A stretch of 64,000 nucleotides of DNA from Helicobacter acinonychis (GTDB lineage: Bacteria > Campylobacterota > Campylobacteria > Campylobacterales > Helicobacteraceae): contig NZ_UGIA01000001.1 of assembly GCF_900461455.1 (NCBI RefSeq), positions 62,001-126,000 on the forward strand. The letters are read 5' to 3'. Shown here piece by piece: positions 29,614 to 39,992 of this stretch. The notes under the pieces were generated by a model. It did not search any database, was not told where the DNA came from, and saw nothing but the letters and a program-made list of their open reading frames with translations. The translations under genes were made by a program, and so were the position numbers. How positions within the stretch are numbered: position 1 is the first letter of the stretch; every line of letters starts with the position of its first letter.

Positions 29614-30048
29614 ATGAAAAAATTAGCGTTTTCTTTGTTATTGGCGGAATCTTTTTTAGGGCTTTTTTTGAATGCGAGCGATTTTAAGAGCATGGATAAC
29701 AAGCAACTGTTGGAGCAAGCAGGGAAAGTCGCTCCTAGCGAAGTCCCTGAGTTTCGTGCAGAAGTGAGTAAGCGATTAAAAGCGATGAAAGAAGAAGAGC
29801 GTCAAAATTATAAAGCGGATTTCAAAAAAGCGATGGATAAGAATTTAGCTTCTTTGAGCCAAGAAGATCGCAGTAAGCGTAAAAAAGAAATCCTTGAAGC
29901 GATCGCCAATAAAAAGAAAACGATGACGATGAAAGAATACCGCCAAGAAGGGTTGGATCTGCATGATTGCACATGTGAAGGCCCTTTCCATCATCATGAG
30001 AGAAAGGGAAAAAAAGAGAAGAAAATGAGCCGTCATCAGCATGCTTAA
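29614..30048 (+). CDS. Secreted DUF1104 family protein with His-rich tail
   Basis: The 144-residue precursor starts at the second in-frame ATG, where the signal peptide MKKLAFSLLLAESFLGLFLNA begins; the upstream ATG only adds MKWEYL. The mature part is charged and helical (EFRAEVSKRLKAMKEEERQN, YKADFKKAMDKNLASLSQED), typical of DUF1104, a family largely restricted to Helicobacter. The C-terminus contains CTCEGPFHHHER and ends MSRHQHA, a plausible metal-binding tail of Cys and His. The function is unknown; a periplasmic location is predicted. Confidence 0.8.
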   Translation: MKKLAFSLLLAESFLGLFLNASDFKSMDNKQLLEQAGKVAPSEVPEFRAEVSKRLKAMKEEERQNYKADFKKAMDKNLASLSQEDRSKRKKEILEAIANKKKTMTMKEYRQEGLDLHDCTCEGPFHHHERKGKKEKKMSRHQHA

Positions 30049-30233
30049 GGTGTTTTGGTGGGGCGTTTTTGATTTTTAGCGTTAGTTAGGGTTTAAAATA
30101 TAGAGAAGGTGTTTGTATTTTTTGGATATTTATAGTATCATGCCCAATAATAAAGACCCTTTGAAAGTCTGTATTTTAAAACGACTGAAATAACTTGCAT
30201 TCTAGATGGGTTTTATAAACAAAAGAGGACTTA

Positions 30234-30287
30234 ATGAGAAGCAGTATCTATTTTTGTTGCGATGATGTATATAGGAGTTTGGTTTGA
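30234..30287 (+). CDS. Possible 17-residue leader ORF overlapping the next gene
   Basis: AGAGGAC lies 5 bases before an ATG, and the 17 codons read MRSSIYFCCDDVYRSLV. The stop (TTTGA) overlaps the TTG start of the downstream secreted protein. Expression would couple translation. This is inferred from ribosome-site quality and overlap only. Confidence 0.35.
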   Translation: MRSSIYFCCDDVYRSLV

Positions 30288-31204
30288 AACGGATTTTATT
30301 TCTTTTAACGGCGACAGTTTTTTTGCTTAATGCAGATACGACTATCAGCACTACGGTTGATCCGAATGTTATGTTTTATGACAAATCTACAGGGAATGTG
30401 AAAAAGGATCGCAAAAGAGTCTTAAAAAACATGGTTAATTTGGAAAAAGAGCGTGTGAAGGGTTTTAACGAGTATTCCGAAACCAAGATGAGTAAGGGCG
30501 ATTTAGCCGCTTTTGGAGCTTTCTTTAAAGCGAGTTTGGAAAGCTGTGTGGAGCAAAAGGTTTGTTATTATGAGCATAAAGATGGCAAAGTTTCTTTTGT
30601 GGTGAATGACAGAGAAAAGTTTTATAAACATGTGCTTAAAGATTTAGGGACAGAGCTTTCACTCCCTTTGTTCAACTGGCTTTATAAGGGCTCAGATTTT
30701 GGGGCTTTGCATGAGCAGTTTGGGGATATGTATGATGGGTATATCAAATATCTGATCAGCATGGTTAGGGTGAGCCAAAAAGAAAAGGCTAAAAAAGTGG
30801 ATGCAACCGCTCTTAAAGAAATGGAAGAATTAGCTAAGAAAAACACTGAAGAGGCATTCCAAAAAAGAAGCGATGGGGAGATCCAATCTCATAGCGACAG
30901 CCCTGATTTCATAGGGAATTCCCAAAAAGTCAAGAACGACGCCACTCCAACTCCAGTCCCTTTGATCGGTAATGTTGGCAATAACGCTAATGCTAACACT
31001 AATACCAACGCATCCAAAGAAACAGCTTCAAAAGAGGAAGTGTCTCCATCACAAGAGGCGTCTCCGTCAAAAAAGAAAAAGAAAGCCAAGAAAAAGCGCC
31101 GTCTCTCTAAAAAAGAGAAGCGACAAGCCTTGCAACAAGAGCTTGAAAAGCACGGCAACTCTAACGAGTCTCATAAAACCGAAGAACATAGCGAGAAAAA
31201 ATAG
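30284..31204 (+). CDS. Secreted protein of unknown function with Lys-rich tail
   Basis: The 306-residue precursor starts at TTG (30284) with AGGAG 6 bases upstream. The signal peptide MKRILFLLTATVFLLNA is followed by TTISTTVDP. The globular part (about 30-200) contains two Cys (ESCVEQKVCYYEHKDGKV) likely to form a disulfide, then a low-complexity Asn/Thr/Ser linker and a very basic tail (SKKKKKAKKKRRLSKKEKR). I recognise the H. pylori protein (HP0130-like) but not a function. A weak hairpin AAAAC-CGCC-GTTTT at 31265-31277 may end transcription. Confidence 0.75.
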   Translation: MKRILFLLTATVFLLNADTTISTTVDPNVMFYDKSTGNVKKDRKRVLKNMVNLEKERVKGFNEYSETKMSKGDLAAFGAFFKASLESCVEQKVCYYEHKDGKVSFVVNDREKFYKHVLKDLGTELSLPLFNWLYKGSDFGALHEQFGDMYDGYIKYLISMVRVSQKEKAKKVDATALKEMEELAKKNTEEAFQKRSDGEIQSHSDSPDFIGNSQKVKNDATPTPVPLIGNVGNNANANTNTNASKETASKEEVSPSQEASPSKKKKKAKKKRRLSKKEKRQALQQELEKHGNSNESHKTEEHSEKK

Positions 31205-31496
31205 CCGTCTTGCCCTTTTGAAAAAGAGAGCTCTTATAACTTTTTTTAAAGCCACTGCCCCCTAAAACCGCCGTTTTTTAAAATCTTTAGGCTTTGAGCT
31301 TTTTTTTGTGCTAACGATTAATTTTTATTACGCAAAAATCTTTAAAATCCAATGATTGATGGAGTTAAAATAACCTTGCACTAAAACATTCTAACGCATT
31401 TCATAAAAATATGTAAAATTTTTTGGCTTTGTTTTCATTGGGTGGTAAAACTTAAAAACGCTCAAAGGTATTTTTTAAAGATTGAATAATAAAGAG

Positions 31497-31601
31497 TTTG
31501 CATAAGCGATAGTCCCTTGTAACTTGGTAGGGGTTAGCGAGATTTTAAGGGTTGTGCGAGAACTCTTTCAAATCTCTATCTCCTTAAAAAAGGGGGTTTT
31601 T
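31497..31601 (+). ncRNA. Candidate small RNA with intrinsic terminator
   Basis: In the 702-base gap, a GAATAAT box (31484-31490) precedes about 100 bases with several pairing segments (CCCTT at 31514-31518, AAGGG at 31547-31551). The stretch ends in a clear terminator hairpin, CTCCTT-AAAA-AAGGGG (31580-31595), followed by a T-run. No coding frame fits. The CUAUCUCCUU stretch resembles an anti-Shine-Dalgarno seed. Expression is untested, and the 5' end is a guess. Confidence 0.35.
31580..31601 (+). terminator. Intrinsic terminator of the candidate small RNA
   Basis: A 6-bp stem CTCCTT / AAGGGG with loop AAAA and the tail GTTTTT. It is 376 bases from the preceding gene stop, rather far to be that gene's own terminator. 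Confidence 0.6.
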
Positions 31602-31679
31602 ACACAAAATGATAAAGTAAGATTTAAAAATCCCATTTTTTAAAAATAAATAAAATCAATATTGGGGTTTATCCATTTG

Positions 31680-31787
31680 ATGAGAATAAAGCCTTTTGAG
31701 TATCAATTTTCCTATTTTTTAATGCGCCTAGCTTTTTTGCTCCTTGTTTTTTCTGTAATTAATGAAAATCCATCTGCTTTAGACTAA
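31680..31787 (+). CDS. Small hydrophobic ORF, possibly a decayed gene start
   Basis: The ATG at 31680 opens 35 codons beginning MRIKPFEYQFSYFLMRLAFL and continuing LLVFSVINENPSALD. They form one hydrophobic helix resembling a signal anchor. The Shine-Dalgarno is weak (GGGG, 13 bases away). It may be the remnant N-terminus of a lost secreted protein or a real small membrane peptide. Confidence 0.3.
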   Translation: MRIKPFEYQFSYFLMRLAFLLLVFSVINENPSALD

Positions 31788-31877
31788 AATGAGGTTGAAA
31801 GATTAAGCAATTTGTTAGTGGGATTTTTACGATTTTAGAGATTTTAAAACTTCAATATCTTGAGAGAATAACGCTCA

Positions 31878-31908
31878 AAACCCCTTTGGGGGCTTATTAG
31901 AGGGGTTT
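31878..31908 (-). terminator. Terminator of the FecA-type receptor gene
   Basis: The arms AAACCCCT (31878-31885) and AGGGGTTT (31901-31908) form an 8-bp stem that begins within the stop codon. An internal CCCC/GGGG alternative is also possible. The rest of the gap upstream shows no other gene I can support. Confidence 0.6.
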
Positions 31909-34279
31909 AAAAATTATAGCTCACATACGCTGTGATGCTTCTAGGAGGAGCGGCTTCTTTACCATTAGGGCTAGTGCCTATCCCGCTAAACCAATACTTC
32001 ATATTAAAAATGTTATTGACTTGCAAGCTCGCGCTCACGCTTTGATTTTTTCGTTCCCACAAAGTGCTGGAAATTTGCAAATTCCACACCCAATACCACG
32101 GCGTCATGCCCGCCGTTTTGGTAGTGATAGCCCCATTTTTAATCGTGGGCGCGTATTCTGTAAAAGGCACGGTGTTGAGCACATCCGTGTAAGTGCGGCT
32201 ATAAAAGAAAGAGCTTAACCCAATCGTGGTTTTAGCGTAAGTGTAACTCGCATCTAAAATAAACTGGTGTGGGCTCACAAAAGGGAGTTTTTTGCCAAAA
32301 ATATCTTTTTTAGGCCCTTTAGGTGCAGCAGGGTTGGTGACCATCGTGTGGCTTGTGATAGTGGCGTCTATAAAAGTGTAAGCCGCATGGAAATTGAGCC
32401 CTCTAATAGGCGTGTAATACAACTCCAACTCCACGCCTTGCGATCTCGCATTGACCGGCTCTCTGTTATCCCCATAGCGCCCAGTAAAATAGTGGTTCGC
32501 AAAAATCACAAAATAATTCGCATTAAAACTCACTTGATTGTTGAAATAATAGCGTGAGCCGCCTTCCATGACATTAAAGATTTGAAAATAATCCGTGCTT
32601 GTGCCCACAAAACTACCGATATTGCTGAATTGTGGCGGAATATAACTTCTTTGGTAGTTGAAATAAAACAACCAATCCTTAATGGGTTTATAGCCCACAC
32701 TCACCGCCGGATTCCACTGGTTATAACGATCTTTAATGGTTTTTGGGGTTTGCCCTTCTTTAAAAGGAGGGACATCTTTTTTTTCGTAATTTAAAAAAGT
32801 GTATCTCAATCCTGGTGTGATTGTCAGCATGCCGTCATTGAAATTGATTTCATCGCTAGCATACACAGAAGTGTAATTGTTAAAATTATTGAGAGAAGTC
32901 CCTGGATCAAACCCATTGTTAGGCACGCTAGGGTTTTTCCTGGTGGTGAATCGGCGGTATAAATCTTCAGTTAAAAACCGCATCCCCATGTTGAATGTTT
33001 GTTTGACTTTGCCGGTATTGACCACGAGATTGAGTTTGGGCTCAAAAGCATTCAATACGAAGCGGCGGATATTGTCAAAAAATAGCCAACAAGGACTGCT
33101 CGTATCGCTGTAAGAATACAATCCGCAATTAGGGTTTTTTGCACTAATTTTCCCCTTTCCATTAAAAGGTAAAATCTTGTTTTGACTGCTCATATACACG
33201 CTTTGGTATTGGTTAGAATACCCAAAATCCCTGCTCATGTCATGCGTGAAATAAGTGAATTTAAAATCCCCTCCCACGCCGCTATCTGGATTGCCAAAGT
33301 AGTTTTGATACACGATCCCAAAGCGTTTGGCTCGCCCTCCATCTTGATTGTTAGGGCGCTCGTTCATGAAGCGGTTATAGGCGTAATCTTGTGCGCTCAA
33401 AGTACCCGGATGGTAGGAATTGTATTTATAATATTGATAATAGGCTTTAAAAGTGTTGCTTGGATTGATTTTATAAATCGCATCAAACAAGTAGTTTTGC
33501 ACCCCTGTGGGGCTATTTTGCCTGAAACCCTGCCCATTGATCCAGTTCGCTTGTGCGCTAATGCCTACATGTTTTCCTAGCATCCCGGCCGTTCTCACAT
33601 AAGTGTTAAAAAGCATCTGGTTGCCTAAAGTTTGGGCTAGTGGCTTGCCTTTTTCTTCAGGATCGACAAAACTCCCATTGGATGATCGCCCCCAAAAAGT
33701 AATCCTTTCAGCCGCTTGATCTTCCCACTCTTTAGGGATTTCTTTTGTGATGATATTCACCACGCCCCCAAAAGTGTTGGGCCCGTATTGGACGCTCGTG
33801 CCTCCCTTAATCACATCAATCCTATCTACTGATTGAAAGGTTACGGGGAAAATAGCCAATTCAATATTAGAATACGGCGCTCCATAAATAGGGATGCCAT
33901 TGACTAAAATCATGTTAGTGTTGCTATGCCCATTACCGCCTCCACCAAAACCGCGCACCGAAATTTTAGGTAGCACGCCTGTGCCCGTAGCGTCTCTGAT
34001 TTGAAGACCGGGCACATTTTGCAAGGCGTTTTCAATGTTTAAATTACCCGTTTTTTTGAGTTGTTTGTTTGAAATCACCGTGCGAGAACTTGTGGAGTCA
34101 CGCACTTCTTCACTTTGCCAAGAAAGTGGCGCACTTGAGCTGAATTTTTGCTCGGTGGTTGTAACTTTTTGTAAAGTATGATGATGTTCTTTTGCATTGA
34201 CAAAAGAGTAGAAAGAGAAAAAAGTCAAAGTACCCAATGCTAAAAAGGAAGGGGATTTTATCCTAAAATAATCGTTCAT
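31907..34279 (-). CDS. fecA: TonB-dependent outer membrane receptor, FecA type
   Basis: The 790-residue gated barrel imports iron complexes, usually ferric citrate in this family. A signal peptide ends near FYSFVNA, then a His-rich start (KEHHHTLQKV). The plug domain has NIENALQNVPGLQIRD, ISVRGFGGGG and IDVIKGGTSVQYGPNTFGG. The barrel ends ITAYVSYNF with terminal Phe. H. pylori carries three fecA paralogues; I favour the fecA2 (HP0807) type but cannot prove it. Energy would come from TonB/ExbBD; a TonB paralogue lies at 47421 in this window. Regulation by Fur is likely, given the upstream AT-rich repeats. Confidence 0.88.
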   Translation of the reverse strand: MNDYFRIKSPSFLALGTLTFFSFYSFVNAKEHHHTLQKVTTTEQKFSSSAPLSWQSEEVRDSTSSRTVISNKQLKKTGNLNIENALQNVPGLQIRDATGTGVLPKISVRGFGGGGNGHSNTNMILVNGIPIYGAPYSNIELAIFPVTFQSVDRIDVIKGGTSVQYGPNTFGGVVNIITKEIPKEWEDQAAERITFWGRSSNGSFVDPEEKGKPLAQTLGNQMLFNTYVRTAGMLGKHVGISAQANWINGQGFRQNSPTGVQNYLFDAIYKINPSNTFKAYYQYYKYNSYHPGTLSAQDYAYNRFMNERPNNQDGGRAKRFGIVYQNYFGNPDSGVGGDFKFTYFTHDMSRDFGYSNQYQSVYMSSQNKILPFNGKGKISAKNPNCGLYSYSDTSSPCWLFFDNIRRFVLNAFEPKLNLVVNTGKVKQTFNMGMRFLTEDLYRRFTTRKNPSVPNNGFDPGTSLNNFNNYTSVYASDEINFNDGMLTITPGLRYTFLNYEKKDVPPFKEGQTPKTIKDRYNQWNPAVSVGYKPIKDWLFYFNYQRSYIPPQFSNIGSFVGTSTDYFQIFNVMEGGSRYYFNNQVSFNANYFVIFANHYFTGRYGDNREPVNARSQGVELELYYTPIRGLNFHAAYTFIDATITSHTMVTNPAAPKGPKKDIFGKKLPFVSPHQFILDASYTYAKTTIGLSSFFYSRTYTDVLNTVPFTEYAPTIKNGAITTKTAGMTPWYWVWNLQISSTLWERKNQSVSASLQVNNIFNMKYWFSGIGTSPNGKEAAPPRSITAYVSYNF

Positions 34280-34317
34280 ATAATAACCTTTCGTTAATTA
34301 AAATCAAACCAAAGTAT

Positions 34318-34362
34318 ATTATAAAAACTATTATTAAAATTATCTTAAAATTATCTTTTTGC
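34318..34362 (-). promoter_or_regulatory. fecA promoter with Fur-like AT-rich repeats
   Basis: A minus-strand TATAAT (34323-34318) sits 39 bases before the ATG. Just upstream lie ACTATTATTAAAATTATC and a direct repeat of TTAAAATTATC. These resemble the TAATAAT/ATTATTA arms bound by H. pylori Fur around iron-uptake promoters. NikR operators have a different spacing and I do not see one. Confidence 0.45.
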
Positions 34363-34418
34363 GACTAAGCCGTTAAGATAATATCATTTACAATTTGTTA
34401 TGAAAAGTTAAGTTGGGT

Positions 34419-35289
34419 TTATTTTTTATAGCGAATTAATGGGTAAGAGCAATTTTTGCATAACAACTCTAGCACTTCGCCCTTTAAAAAATGGGTTTTG
34501 ATAGCGGTAGATTTTTGGCTTTTTAAAATATCTTTTAAAGGCGTATGGTTTAAATTGCTAAAGCTAATACTGGCTTGCATGTCCATGCAACACGGCATGA
34601 CAACACCATTAGATAAAATAGCGATTTGTTCAATCAGTCCGTAGCAATAGGGGGATTTTGCTAGTTGGTTTAAAGGATTTAGGGCGTTCAAACTCGACCA
34701 TTTAAAGGTTTTTTGAATATTCAAAAAACCTTTTTTAAACAAACGAGTGCAGTCTTGTGATTTTAACGCTTCCAAAGAAATAACCTCAAACGTTTCCAAA
34801 AAAGGCTTGATTGAATGGTGGTGTTTTTCAAGGGTGCTGTCTTGAATGCGTAAATTCAAAAACACTTCGCTATTTTTTTCAAATTTGTAGCGGCAAAATT
34901 CTAAAATTTTTTGGATATAGCGGTGTTGGTTGAGCTTGTGTGATCATCTGGCCCTGCGTCTAAAGAAATAGAGATTTGATAAATTATATCTTGTAAAAGC
35001 GTTTCAAAGTCATGCAAATACACCCCATTGGTTACTAAATCCACTTTTAAAGAAAAGCGTTTGGCGGTATTGAGATAGAGGTTTAAATTTTTGAGCTTGC
35101 AAGGATCACCTAGGACATGCAGGGTGATAATAGGGGTTAGGGGGCGGCTTCTTTGCAAACCTTTTCAAATAATTCTAAAGGCATCACACCCCTTATATTT
35201 TTGGGGTTAGGGCAAAAACTGCATTGTAATCCGCAAATACCGCTCAATTCCACATGGATTTTTTTAAAAGGCTTCTTTTCTTGTATCAA
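34419..35289 (-). pseudogene. Radical SAM/SPASM-type protein gene with two frameshifts
   Basis: The reading frame starts at TTG 35289 and gives KIHVELSGICGLQCSFCPN with the CxxxCxxC cluster motif. It stops after CKEAAP at a C5 tract (plus-strand G5, 35140-35144). One extra C would restore PLTPIITLHVLGDPCKL. The second frame then runs to 34937-34942, where a CACA slippage sends it to a stop. Removing two bases there restores HKLNQHRYIQKILEFCR and joins the last fragment (34419-34865), which has a C-terminal Cys cluster (VMPCCMD, LLCKNCSYP). An intact ancestor of about 290 residues is therefore evident. It looks inactive, unless slippage restores the frame at both sites. Confidence 0.85.
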
Positions 35290-35326
35290 TTATTTTGTGA
35301 GGAATAACGCTTAATCGTATTTTAAA

Positions 35327-36427
35327 TTAAACATTAAAGCGAAAATGCAACACATCGCCATCTTGAACGATATAATCCTTACCTTCAATGCGTAATGCTC
35401 CCTTTTCTTTCGCTCCAGCTTCGCCCCTATAAGCGATAAAATCATCATAACTGATGGTTTCAGCTCTAATAAAGCCTTTTTCAAAATCCTTATGAATCAC
35501 CCCAGCAGCCACAGGTGCGCTAGAGCCTTTTTTGATCGTCCATGAGCGCACTTCTTTGACCCCAGCGGTAAAATAATTGATCAAGCCTAATTCTTTAAAA
35601 CTCAAACGAATGGTCTTTTCTAACCCGCTTTCTTCTACGCCTAAACTTTGCAAAAATTCCTTGACTTCATTTTCATTCATAGAAACCATTTCTTCTTCTA
35701 ATTTAGCACACAAGGCAACAAACTCGCTATTTTGCCCTTTCGCATGGTCTTTGACTTTTTTAGCATGCTCATTAAGATCGCTTAAATTTTCTTCGCCCAC
35801 ATTAGCGATATAGATCATTTTTTTATGGGATAAAAAACGCAATTCTTTATCCAATTCTAAAAAAGCCTCGCTTGTATTTAAGGGAAAAGTTTTCGCCGGT
35901 TTTAATTCTTCTAAATGCGTTTTTAAACTCAAAGCGCATTCTAAAAGATTTTTAGCGTCTTTTGAGCTTTTTAAGGCTTTTTGCAAGCGTTCGATTCTTT
36001 TGTCCAAAGTGGTAATATCCGCTAAAATCAACTCCAATTCAATGGTCTCTATATCATTTAGGGGGTCAATTTTATCATTCACATGCGTGATATTGTCATC
36101 TTCAAAACAACGCACCACTTGCAAGATCACTTCGCATTCCTTGATATTGGCTAAAAATTGATTGCCCAAACCCTCCCCCTTGCTCGCCCCTTTAATCAAC
36201 CCAGCAATATCCACAAACTCCACCACAGAATGCAAGATGCGTTCAGGCTTTACGATTTGAGCCAATGCACCAAGCCGCTTATCAGGCACATTCACAATGG
36301 CTTTATTAGGCTCAATGGTGCAAAAAGGGTAGTTTGCACTTTCTGCGTTTTGGGTTTTAGTGAGCGCGTTAAAGGTGCTAGATTTACCCACATTAGGCAA
36401 ACCCACAATGCCTACAGACAAACCCAT
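35327..36427 (-). CDS. ychF: Ribosome-binding ATPase YchF
   Basis: Obg-family P-loop NTPase of 366 residues that binds ribosomes and hydrolyses ATP. It has the P-loop GLPNVGKSSTFNALT, the G3 motif DIAGLIKGASKGEGLGNQFL, the non-canonical G4 segment of YchF, and the C-terminal TGS domain (RSWTIKKGSSAPVAAGVIH through DYIVQDGDVLHFRFNV). It directly follows pepA, with one base between the ORFs. Confidence 0.96.
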   Translation of the reverse strand: MGLSVGIVGLPNVGKSSTFNALTKTQNAESANYPFCTIEPNKAIVNVPDKRLGALAQIVKPERILHSVVEFVDIAGLIKGASKGEGLGNQFLANIKECEVILQVVRCFEDDNITHVNDKIDPLNDIETIELELILADITTLDKRIERLQKALKSSKDAKNLLECALSLKTHLEELKPAKTFPLNTSEAFLELDKELRFLSHKKMIYIANVGEENLSDLNEHAKKVKDHAKGQNSEFVALCAKLEEEMVSMNENEVKEFLQSLGVEESGLEKTIRLSFKELGLINYFTAGVKEVRSWTIKKGSSAPVAAGVIHKDFEKGFIRAETISYDDFIAYRGEAGAKEKGALRIEGKDYIVQDGDVLHFRFNV

Positions 36428-36428
36428 T

Positions 36429-38547
<2,119 letters not shown>

Positions 38548-38558
38548 AACTCACCCTT

Positions 38559-39098
38559 TTAGCACTCTAACAAACAAAAAGTTTTCACTTGTTCTTCTAA
38601 AAGTTGGATGCCCAGTAATTCTTTTAAACCTATCAAAAAGCATGCTTCTATGCATTCGGCCTGTAAGGCTTTGATAAGTTCAAGGCTCGCTAAAGCCGTG
38701 CCTCCAGTGGCTAATAAATCATCAATTAACACCACTTTTACCCCCTTAACCCCCCTAAAAGCGTCAGAGTGGATTTCTATACTGTCGTTCCCATATTCTA
38801 GGCTGTAGCTTTGAGACAGGGTGTGTGCGGGGAGTTTGCCCTTTTTTCTTACAGGCACAAAACCCACTCCAAGTGCATAAGCCAAAGCGGATCCTAAAAT
38901 AAACCCTCTAGCTTCAATACCCACGATAAAATCCACATTGAGAGGGGTATAGCGTTTTTTGAGTGCGTCAATGAGTTTGTTAAAAAGTTTGGGGTAGTTG
39001 AGTAGCGTAGTAATATCTTTAAACAAAATCCCTTTTTTGGGGTAATCTTTCACTTCTCTGATGTTTTGTAAAAGTTCTTGTTTGAGCGTTTCATTCAT
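38559..39098 (-). CDS. apt: Adenine phosphoribosyltransferase
   Basis: Purine salvage enzyme that makes AMP from adenine and PRPP. The 179 residues include the flexible loop and the PRPP-binding motif VVLIDDLLATGGTALAS. The N-terminal YPKKGILFKDITTLL and VGIEARGFILGSALA are canonical. AAAGGATATAAC precedes the ATG, and the gene is 11 bases upstream of the DedA gene. Confidence 0.95.
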   Translation of the reverse strand: MNETLKQELLQNIREVKDYPKKGILFKDITTLLNYPKLFNKLIDALKKRYTPLNVDFIVGIEARGFILGSALAYALGVGFVPVRKKGKLPAHTLSQSYSLEYGNDSIEIHSDAFRGVKGVKVVLIDDLLATGGTALASLELIKALQAECIEACFLIGLKELLGIQLLEEQVKTFCLLEC

Positions 39099-39132
39099 TG
39101 TTATATCCTTTAATGTGATTGATTAAAGCGTT

Positions 39133-39465
39133 TTAGAGAAGAGCTTCTATTTTTTGCTCCAATTCTTTAATGCGGGTTTTGTATTTATCTGATTCGCCTT
39201 TGTATTCGGAGTTCCTTTGTTTAAGGGCTTTCAATTCTGTTTTTAACGAGCTCATTTCTTGGGTGAGGATATCAATATTGCCTAAAGCTCTTTGGAGTTG
39301 CAACTGGTGTTTTTGGATTAAAATTTCAGCTTCTTGTAAGGTGAGCTTCATGGATGCGTTGGTGCGCTCTTGCCGTTTGGCGACGGTTTTAAAAAAGAAA
39401 GTGCGCACACCCATATAAAGGATAAAAACAACAGCGATAGTGATAATAAACCATTCCATAAACAT
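39133..39465 (-). CDS. Membrane-anchored coiled-coil protein of unknown function
   Basis: The 110-residue protein has an N-terminal membrane helix (about 4-20, WFIITIAVVFILYMGVR), then an uninterrupted heptad-rich coiled coil (EAEILIQKHQLQLQRALGN, LKTELKALKQRNSEYKGES) to the end. It resembles small division or envelope scaffolding proteins in architecture only. AAAGGATATG lies upstream of the tandem start. Confidence 0.75.
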   Translation of the reverse strand: MFMEWFIITIAVVFILYMGVRTFFFKTVAKRQERTNASMKLTLQEAEILIQKHQLQLQRALGNIDILTQEMSSLKTELKALKQRNSEYKGESDKYKTRIKELEQKIEALL

Positions 39466-39510
39466 GTTTTTACATATCCTTTTTAACGAAACGATATAAT
39501 TATACTACAT

Positions 39511-39972
39511 TTAGGTTGATGATTTCAGCGATTCGTCTAGCTTTTGGATACGCAACACATGGCGGTCTTGTTCAAATTCAGTAGAGAAAAACGCTTCCAA
39601 AATGCTTTCCACTACGCCGATGCCGCTAATCTTTTCGCCCAAGCACAAGACATTAGCGTTATTGTGCAAGCGAGTCATTTTAGCCATGTAGGCATCAAGG
39701 CATAAAGCGGCTCTAATCCCCTTAAAACGATTAGCACCCATGCTCATGCCTATCCCTGTGGCGCACACTAAAATACCATAGCTTTGTGCATTTTCTAGGA
39801 CTTTTTGGCACACTAGTTTCGCATAATCAGGGTAATCCACTCTAGCAGTGGGTAAAAAAGCTTGAATCTTAAATTGCTTATCTTCTAAAAAATGTTGGAC
39901 AAACTCTGCAAGATGCAACCCTGCATGATCGCTTCCTATGAAAACTTGAGCAATATTCAAAGGCTTATTCAT
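39511..39972 (-). CDS. rpiB: Ribose-5-phosphate isomerase B
   Basis: The 153-residue RpiB/LacAB isomerase converts ribose 5-phosphate and ribulose 5-phosphate. Key segments are IGSDHAGLHLAEF (substrate phosphate loop), GILVCATGIGMSMGANRFKG (active site with Cys base) and CLDAYMAKMTRLHNNANVL. GGAGAGCTT precedes the start. Confidence 0.93.
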   Translation of the reverse strand: MNKPLNIAQVFIGSDHAGLHLAEFVQHFLEDKQFKIQAFLPTARVDYPDYAKLVCQKVLENAQSYGILVCATGIGMSMGANRFKGIRAALCLDAYMAKMTRLHNNANVLCLGEKISGIGVVESILEAFFSTEFEQDRHVLRIQKLDESLKSST

Positions 39973-39992
39973 AAGCTCTCCTTGATAAAAGA

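Noticed and set aside
31560-31600. AAGGAGATAGAG on the minus strand as a second type I toxin start
   Set aside because: Only an 8-codon non-hydrophobic frame follows, and the same bases form a plus-strand terminator stem.
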